From Seiridium cupressi (lineage: Eukaryota > Ascomycota > Sordariomycetes > Amphisphaeriales > Sporocadaceae), in the NCBI GenBank assembly GCA_036674765.1, contig JARVKI010000037.1:62001-126000 (forward strand): DNA of 64,000 nucleotides, written 5' to 3'. The notes beneath the pieces were generated by a model. The model had not been told where the DNA came from. It did no database searches and worked only from the letters and a program-made list of their open reading frames with translations. The translations under genes were made by a program, and so were the position numbers. Position 1 is the stretch's first letter. Every line of letters starts with the position of its first letter. Shown here one piece after another: positions 58,191 to 64,000 of the stretch.

Positions 58191-61100
58191 CGGGTCTGGC
58201 AAGAAACATATCGAATCAGCGCAGGCCTCTCGGACGGCTAAGACAGCAGACAAAGGGGCCAGATACAGGAGCTTTCCCAACGGATAAGGCCTGTATCAGA
58301 ATTCTAGAAGACTGTAGCTCACGGACCTCATCCTTGTGCGTGGTAATTGGTGACAGGCACTGGTTGGATGCAAGACATCCGTCGTGGCTCTTTGTTCGCA
58401 GCGACGTCCTTTGGCACTGGCGTCCTGCTGCTTCCCGCTCTCCTTGACACGGGTCCACTAGCCGGGGCTCAAGTTGCTCGACTTTGCATATAGTTCGCGC
58501 TTTAGCTCGCCTGTATGTAGCTGGGTGGGGGGCAAGCAGCGCCTGTCTAGTGTAGTGCGCCCAGGTCAGACCCCGAAAGGACACAGCAGATGGGTTGGTT
58601 GCGAAGATCTGAGGAGCACAGAGCTGCTGGCAGCTCAATGATGCGTGTATGTATGGTATGTATACTGGTTGGCACTTCAGGGTTGCAAATGGGAAGGTCG
58701 AAGTCGGCTTGGCAACCTCGGGAGCAGCTAGCTAGAGCCTAGAACACTGGCCCGTGGCGTCGAAAAAGGTTCGAGGGCGAGAGGGACCGCAGAGGCAGGG
58801 ACGGCAGCGGGCAGACCAGGAGGGCCGACCGACCAGCGACCCACGAACAGGGAGGACCAAGAGCCCCGAGCTCACGAATGGCACTGATTGGGATGGGTCA
58901 GGGGGTCGACCAGGGGAGATTTTGAAGGGGGGGAAGGTTGAGGGGCATTAAGCACATCTGCTTCAGATGGAGCTGCCAATTGGGGAGGACAGGAGAGGCC
59001 CTGATATGGAAAGTACTGCCACGTTTGGGCGCAGGGCTGTCGGCATACCGTTAGCGGGTGGGTGAATTATGTACGGACGGCGGCCAACAAACCCCAGAGG
59101 CAAGAATGACTTGCAAACCAATCCTCTGGACTCAAAGCCCGTTGGGTAGCAGGCAAGGCGAACGGGCTCCCTGAGTCGGGATGTAGGAGCCAAGATTGCA
59201 AGATCCTACAGACATTGACCGTACACAAGGATGCAAGTGTCGAGCGATACCTAGAGATAGATAGGCGCGGCCCGCTTGAACCCTGGAAGTCTACGTCGAG
59301 GTAAACTCAATGTCGAAGCTAGGGGGCCACTAACATGGACTCGGCGTCCTCATCAAAATCTTTGGGCCCTGCATCCCTCCCTCGAATGGGAGAGTCGCCC
59401 CCATTTGCCGTACGGTAACTAGAGTATTATATCGCCAGGCCGGACATGCTTCCTAGTCGTGTCTTTAATGCGTGGGAATGGGATCGAGGCAAGTCAGCAA
59501 ACAGGTAATCTATCCTGCAGTTCTGCTGTAGCTCCGGCCGCGATCGTCGAGTGTGCAGTTTCAGGCCACACACTGCTCGCCCGCATGCGCTCGCTTATTT
59601 CCAACAGCGCCGACATTACGGGGACCACCCCCGAGTTTCTCTGCGTCTTCCAGATCTTCGAGTCGGCCCAAACCTGTGGCAATGTTGCAGATGTAGTCAT
59701 GCAAGCGTTCAATTGAATTTCCAATGGTTGGACACGGGCTTCTCCGTTAAGCTACGTACCTACATCAGCTCCTGACCCTTTTCCCCTTGGGCCCTGAAGA
59801 GACGAATAGGCTTTAGCCGGGGACGCAGCCCAGGTGCAGACCCAGCGGCACAGCACGCGCACTAGTCAACGCGCAGGCGACAATGTCCAAGACATGCCAA
59901 TTCGTCCTTCACGTTTAAGGGGTAGCCGACACCTCTTCCCGACTCAAGAACACGCGTTCCAGGTCGCTAACAGATCCGCCCAAAAACGAATCCTATACCT
60001 AGCCCTGAACCCCCCGTGGCGCCTCGTAGGGCTTCCCGAAAAGTCAGCTGGCCTTGTGCCGCCATCAGATCCGCGCTCTTTGGTCCCGCAGCCGCGGGAT
60101 GTGGTCTAAGCAAGCATCAAAGTTTCACCTCGGGCTTTGCTCCCTTGCAACTAATTCGTCCGGCTTAACCAAGATAAACTCAACCCAAGACGACGACACA
60201 TTCTCCTAGTGCTAACACTTCAGCCATCTACGCCCGCGGCACATCTGGCATCTGCTTGGGAGAAGCATGCTGAGGGCCACGGGCCTTGATAGAGGACGAT
60301 GCCAGGGGACCGTGTTACACAAGCTGGCCCATGCCCAGCTTACGGATTTATACTTCGACGTGCCGGGTGCGTGCATTGCAGATCTGGACGACAATCCCAT
60401 CTCGTCAAGCGGGCCTCGACATCAGCTACATACAGTACCGGCGAGATAGACGGTATCGCATGTGCTACATACAGCGCTGCCCCTCCGCCGGCTATTCTGG
60501 TTGCCAATCCCCAGGGTACTGACTCAGGCCCGTAGGGCCCGTTCCCCAGAGGGAGATATCTATTGAGCCTAGTGCACATACATATGACCTCTAGCGAAAC
60601 CATAATCGCTGGAGCTGAAACAGTGCACTTGCATTTTTCTCTGTGTGCAGTAGCATGCCTCCCCAAATCGGTAGTGCTGGGCCTGGCGCCTTAGTGGCCT
60701 ATCGAGTCGGCAAACCTCGACACTCTTATTAGCGATTTACCTATTTACTGTAAGGCGGTGTCCTAAAGATGTGGTACCGGCATCAGATGGCCGTGGAGCT
60801 ATTAGGTCGTTATATGTAACGCAATAATAGGTAACACATCGCAAGAGTTGAGCTGAAAGTCGGTGACATTCTTCGCTGATTGCACGTGATTGTCCCCTTG
60901 CGCATCTTTTATCGCTTCCACCATGCGAGCTGCGATCATACCCAACGGTACATTGTACAAGGATCAATAGCTAGGATTGATAGTCTCGTCATTGGCTTCT
61001 CCAAATTCTTGTCGGGGTCTGATCCCCCCGGGTCTCCTGGCTAGTTAGACCCTTCGAGTTGGACATAGATCCTCAGCGCCATCCCGCTCCCGCATTTGCC

Positions 61101-62628
61101 TCCCGATCGACGAGAGGATTGGCTAAGCACTAAGTATTCACAGCGAAAGGGTTCGCCAACCAGAACTTCGAAGCAAGTAAATGATATCACTACCGACTCG
61201 TGAGATATTAGGCCACGGTGGCCATCGAATACTGCAGAGATAAACGATGGTTGCAAGTCGAGAGTCACTCCAATGTTCCACTGCCGACCTTGCCGTTGTC
61301 TGGTGTTCTGCCGAGCGGACCTGTGCTTGATGTATGGGATAGATGCTCGAGGCCAGTACCTGTCTGTTATACGTATTTCGAAAATTATGTACTACAGCTA
61401 CGGAGGCTAGTCACACCCGGCTTCAAGACCACCTTGCCGAGCATCATTCCTGTGGCTCGGCCGAGGAAATTTCTGCTTTTATTGCGTTTAGTTGTTTTCA
61501 TATTATACAGCGACAAGAGGCCAAATAGGAAATCCATGGTGATACTGTGATGAGATTAGGAGGAGATCACCTCACTTTGTGGCTGGATCGCATCTGGTTC
61601 GGCATAATACTGTAGTGCTTATGCGACATGCAGTCAAACAGGGGTTTGAACTGGGCTCCGTATTGGGTACCGAGATAGTAAGCCGTAGGAGCTGAAAAGG
61701 CTTGGCGCCGTATGCAAACTCCAGCTCCAAATCACTGCACTGGGCTGGGATATTGCACTCGCGATAGAAGATCATGGCTATATATAGCCCAACCAACCTC
61801 GCCCCTCAGCTATTCGCCGCTTCAACCAAGAAAGTCGTCGAGTTGCGTTACATTCACATGCGGATGTGAAGAACCAACAATGTAGGTTATATCAACCCCT
61901 CGTAACCACAGCTGGTGATGGACCAGGATGATGGCGCCTCCTGTGACGAGCTGACCTTCCATGGCACTTCGCATTCTGGCCAACCAATGTCTCAAGGTGC
62001 TTGAGGTAAAGACGTCAGCTGGTACCCATGAGGCCAGAGGACCCATGCACCTGGCCTTGTCTCTACCCGACTCAAGCATCATCACGACCGTGAGTATTAG
62101 TTGGGCGTGCTAAGTAGTGCGCTCGCGGAATGCTGTTTCGTGGCCCGGATCTTTCAACGTGAACTCATACGCCACGGCGTCGCGGATAGGCGTGGCTGGG
62201 TAGAAGCGGCCTTTTTGAGGTTGCCATCGTATAAGCATGCAGGGCATTAGTTGCCGTTTGTGCCACCCAAAAAAGAGGAGTTTAGCTATGTATATTAGTT
62301 TCTATCTTCTATCTTAGTATTGAATGCAACTGGTATCGTATGCAGAAGCATTGCATCAGCATGCAACAGTTTACTTGGTTGACGTGAAGGCATACATATA
62401 ACAAGCAACAATATAATAGATGCATGTATATATAACGACGCGCCTTACTGCCCTTGCATAATTGTTCGCTATCCATCCTGCACTTGTCGTCGCAACGAAC
62501 AGATCACTAAGCTCGAGTGTTCAAACATGCCAAGAAATCACTGCGATCCGTTCCATCCAGAGTGACATGAGCAAAACCAGAAAAGACAACTCCTTAGTTT
62601 TAAAACCCTAGTTCCATGTCGAGTTCTT
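58191..62628. other. Large gene-poor interval upstream of sfl1
   Basis: This 4.4-kb interval is the largest gap in the window. It includes the sfl1 leader and promoter and the 3' flank of the Mcl1-like gene. Many short frames are present on both strands, none with a recognisable family; the longest (58216-58638 minus) lacks an ATG at its start. G-rich tracts occur at about 58850-58940. A TATA-like tatatata lies at about 61775-61784, and AT-rich ATATA runs at about 62395-62437. No tRNA, rRNA or transposon protein was recognised. A long non-coding RNA or an undetected short gene cannot be excluded. Confidence 0.5.
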
Positions 62629-64000
62629 TCAAGGAAAGTCTTCATCCATATCGTCACCTCCGAGCCTCTGTTCCCCTACCTCCCTGATCTTCTCCCCTAA
62701 AATGGTCCGTCCATACCTCTCCGCAACCTTGCCCGCGGCCTCGATCATGCGTCCGGTACGATCTCTCATTAGTTGCACAACTTCGAGGGCCCGCATACCT
62801 CGATCCTCACCCTCGCGACATTCGATCGCCAGATACTGCAGTAGCGTCTTGTCGATATCGAGCTCCAGCCTTGCCAGAGTAGAGCGCTGTGTATGCGACC
62901 CGGAACCTTGTGTGGCATCCATAGAGTCCTGTAGCTGAGCGGCGAAAATACCCTTGAGAAGGTAGGTTTGCTCGAGCTTGCGGGTTTCTGACTCATCATC
63001 CTCAGGTTCGGGGGTGGCATCTGGGTCATCAGGGTTGCTGGTGGCTTTGGCCTTTGGTGGCTCCGAAGACAGCGGGATCGAGAAGTCAAACTCGGACAGT
63101 AGTGGCCGCGGGAAGTACGGATACTGATCTCCACCCTTGAGGATAATGCAGTGGAACTTGTTGTCTGCTACCGCGATCGGGTAGTAAGACTCGTGCTTGC
63201 GCCCAGAGGCCAGACGGGGGAGAAGTTTTGTGTCTAGTATGGGAATCCAGGAGGCTTTAGAGGGTCGACGCCAATGTAGAAGCGTGAGAAGAGTGCCAGT
63301 AGAATCGTAAATGCATGGATCCTGCCAATTTGTGAGCTTATTGCCGGTAAGAGGTAACAAGTGTATTACTTACGCCGTTGTCTGAGAAGAAAGCGCTCTT
63401 CACAGTGGCACCTTCGGGAAGCGCAACTGTGTCTTCATTCTGGCAGATTTCATCTCTCTTGACGTTCTCTATCGTGTAAAGAAGTCTGGTATTCCCGTCC
63501 GGCCCAACTGGACCGTTTCCCATCGTCAAGACATAGTCTCGCCAGCTGGCGCATGTCACCATGGGTGTGCTCTTCGGGCGGTATACTCGGTAAGGGATGC
63601 CAAACAGGGTATAAACCCGTACGTAATTGGCCGTAGTAGTGACTGTGACGAAGGAGTCGCTCAGTGACATGGCCAAAACTGCCTCTCCCTTGGGTAGCTG
63701 CGTACGCCAGTCGGAGCGATTCGTCCACGTCTCATGAGGCCTATAGAAGATTGTGGCGGGAGTGTCATCTTTCGGCGGGCTGGAGAAGAGTGTGCCACTC
63801 TCGGTTAAACAGGCTTTGTCGTACAGAAAGGTATCTGTGAAGTGGAAGTCTCGGTGGAAATCATGATCATAGAATTCAACGGTGACCGTGTGGTGACCAT
63901 CCTGATCAATGGTCCACACGAATCCAATGAGGTTTAGGCACAAGTATTTTCGGTTGCCGCGCCATGGAGTCGATCCAGGCTGGAAAGCCTCGTGATACTG
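62629..64000 (-). CDS. Mcl1/SepB/Ctf4 (WDHD1) replisome protein, 3' part
   Basis: Two exons are seen: 63374 to beyond 64000 (edge of window) and 62629-63321, with a 52-nt intron; about 440 C-terminal residues are present. The signature of the conserved SepB/Mcl1 region is visible: TPWRGNRKYLCLNLIGFVWT, VEFYDHDFHRDFHFTD, YDKACLTESGTLFSSPPKDD and the SepB beta-propeller/helical part ending near EVGEQRLGGDD. Ctf4-type proteins link the CMG helicase to DNA polymerase alpha-primase and other replisome partners and help sister-chromatid cohesion. The N-terminal WD40 part lies outside the window. An acidic linker (PDDPDATPEPEDDESETRK) interrupts the C-terminal helical domain. The name follows A. nidulans SepB and S. 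pombe Mcl1. Confidence 0.9.

Noticed and set aside
61822..62085. 87-codon minus-strand frame near 62 kb
   Set aside because: Plausible composition but no start context, splice sites or recognisable family.
1..64000. CRISPR arrays, rRNA genes, transposase or reverse transcriptase genes
   Set aside because: No regularly spaced repeats, no rRNA sequence and no transposon protein motif were recognised in either strand; CRISPR is not expected in a fungus.

Overview
The window is nuclear DNA of a filamentous ascomycete (Pezizomycotina, most likely Eurotiomycetes; I infer this from gene families and have no species assignment). The signs are dense genes on both strands; 44 reconstructed introns, mostly 50-75 nt, with GT..AG ends and ctaac/ctgac-like branch sites; a Zn(II)2Cys6 regulator, a fungal cytochrome P450 and a DHA1-type MFS pump; and fungal versions of eukaryotic core proteins. 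I rebuilt exon structures by hand from reading frame, splice signals and known family sequence. CDS spans below run from start codon to stop codon, and exons are listed in each entry.

Layout. 1-10.7 kb is an accessory region: a Zn2Cys6 regulator (minus) divergent from a P450 (plus), then an MFS transporter, with long gaps and a foldback element in the shared promoter. 10.7-16.9 kb holds a coiled-coil protein of unknown function and an RBM39/Rsd1-type splicing factor. 16.9-22.2 kb has two tandem tRNA-like modules and a secreted phytase-like esterase-domain protein. 22-38 kb is core machinery: exportin Crm1, alanine:glyoxylate aminotransferase, retromer Vps29, shugoshin divergent from DASH subunit Dad2, and a TPX2-motif-like basic protein. 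38.9-45.1 kb is again accessory: a membrane-anchored type-B carboxylesterase, a degenerate tRNA-like sequence, a broken small secreted-protein gene and an odd kinase-like gene. 45.9-58.2 kb holds TFIID subunit Taf4 divergent from the cleavage/polyadenylation endonuclease Ysh1, a vWA-like protein, a lysine-rich protein and the HSF-type regulator Sfl1. A gene-poor 4.4-kb stretch (58.2-62.6 kb) separates Sfl1 from the 3' part of the replisome protein Mcl1/SepB/Ctf4, which is cut by the window edge.

How the genes fit together. The regulator-P450-pump trio resembles a small detoxification or tailoring module, but no backbone synthase is visible. Sgo1, Dad2 and the TPX2-like protein form a possible mitotic neighbourhood; Taf4 and Ysh1 are a divergent pair acting at the start and the end of mRNA synthesis. 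I found no clearly novel multi-gene system. The best leads are the tRNA-like modules, the kinase-like gene with its broken neighbour, the TPX2-like protein, the foldback element between regulator and P450, and the anchored esterase.
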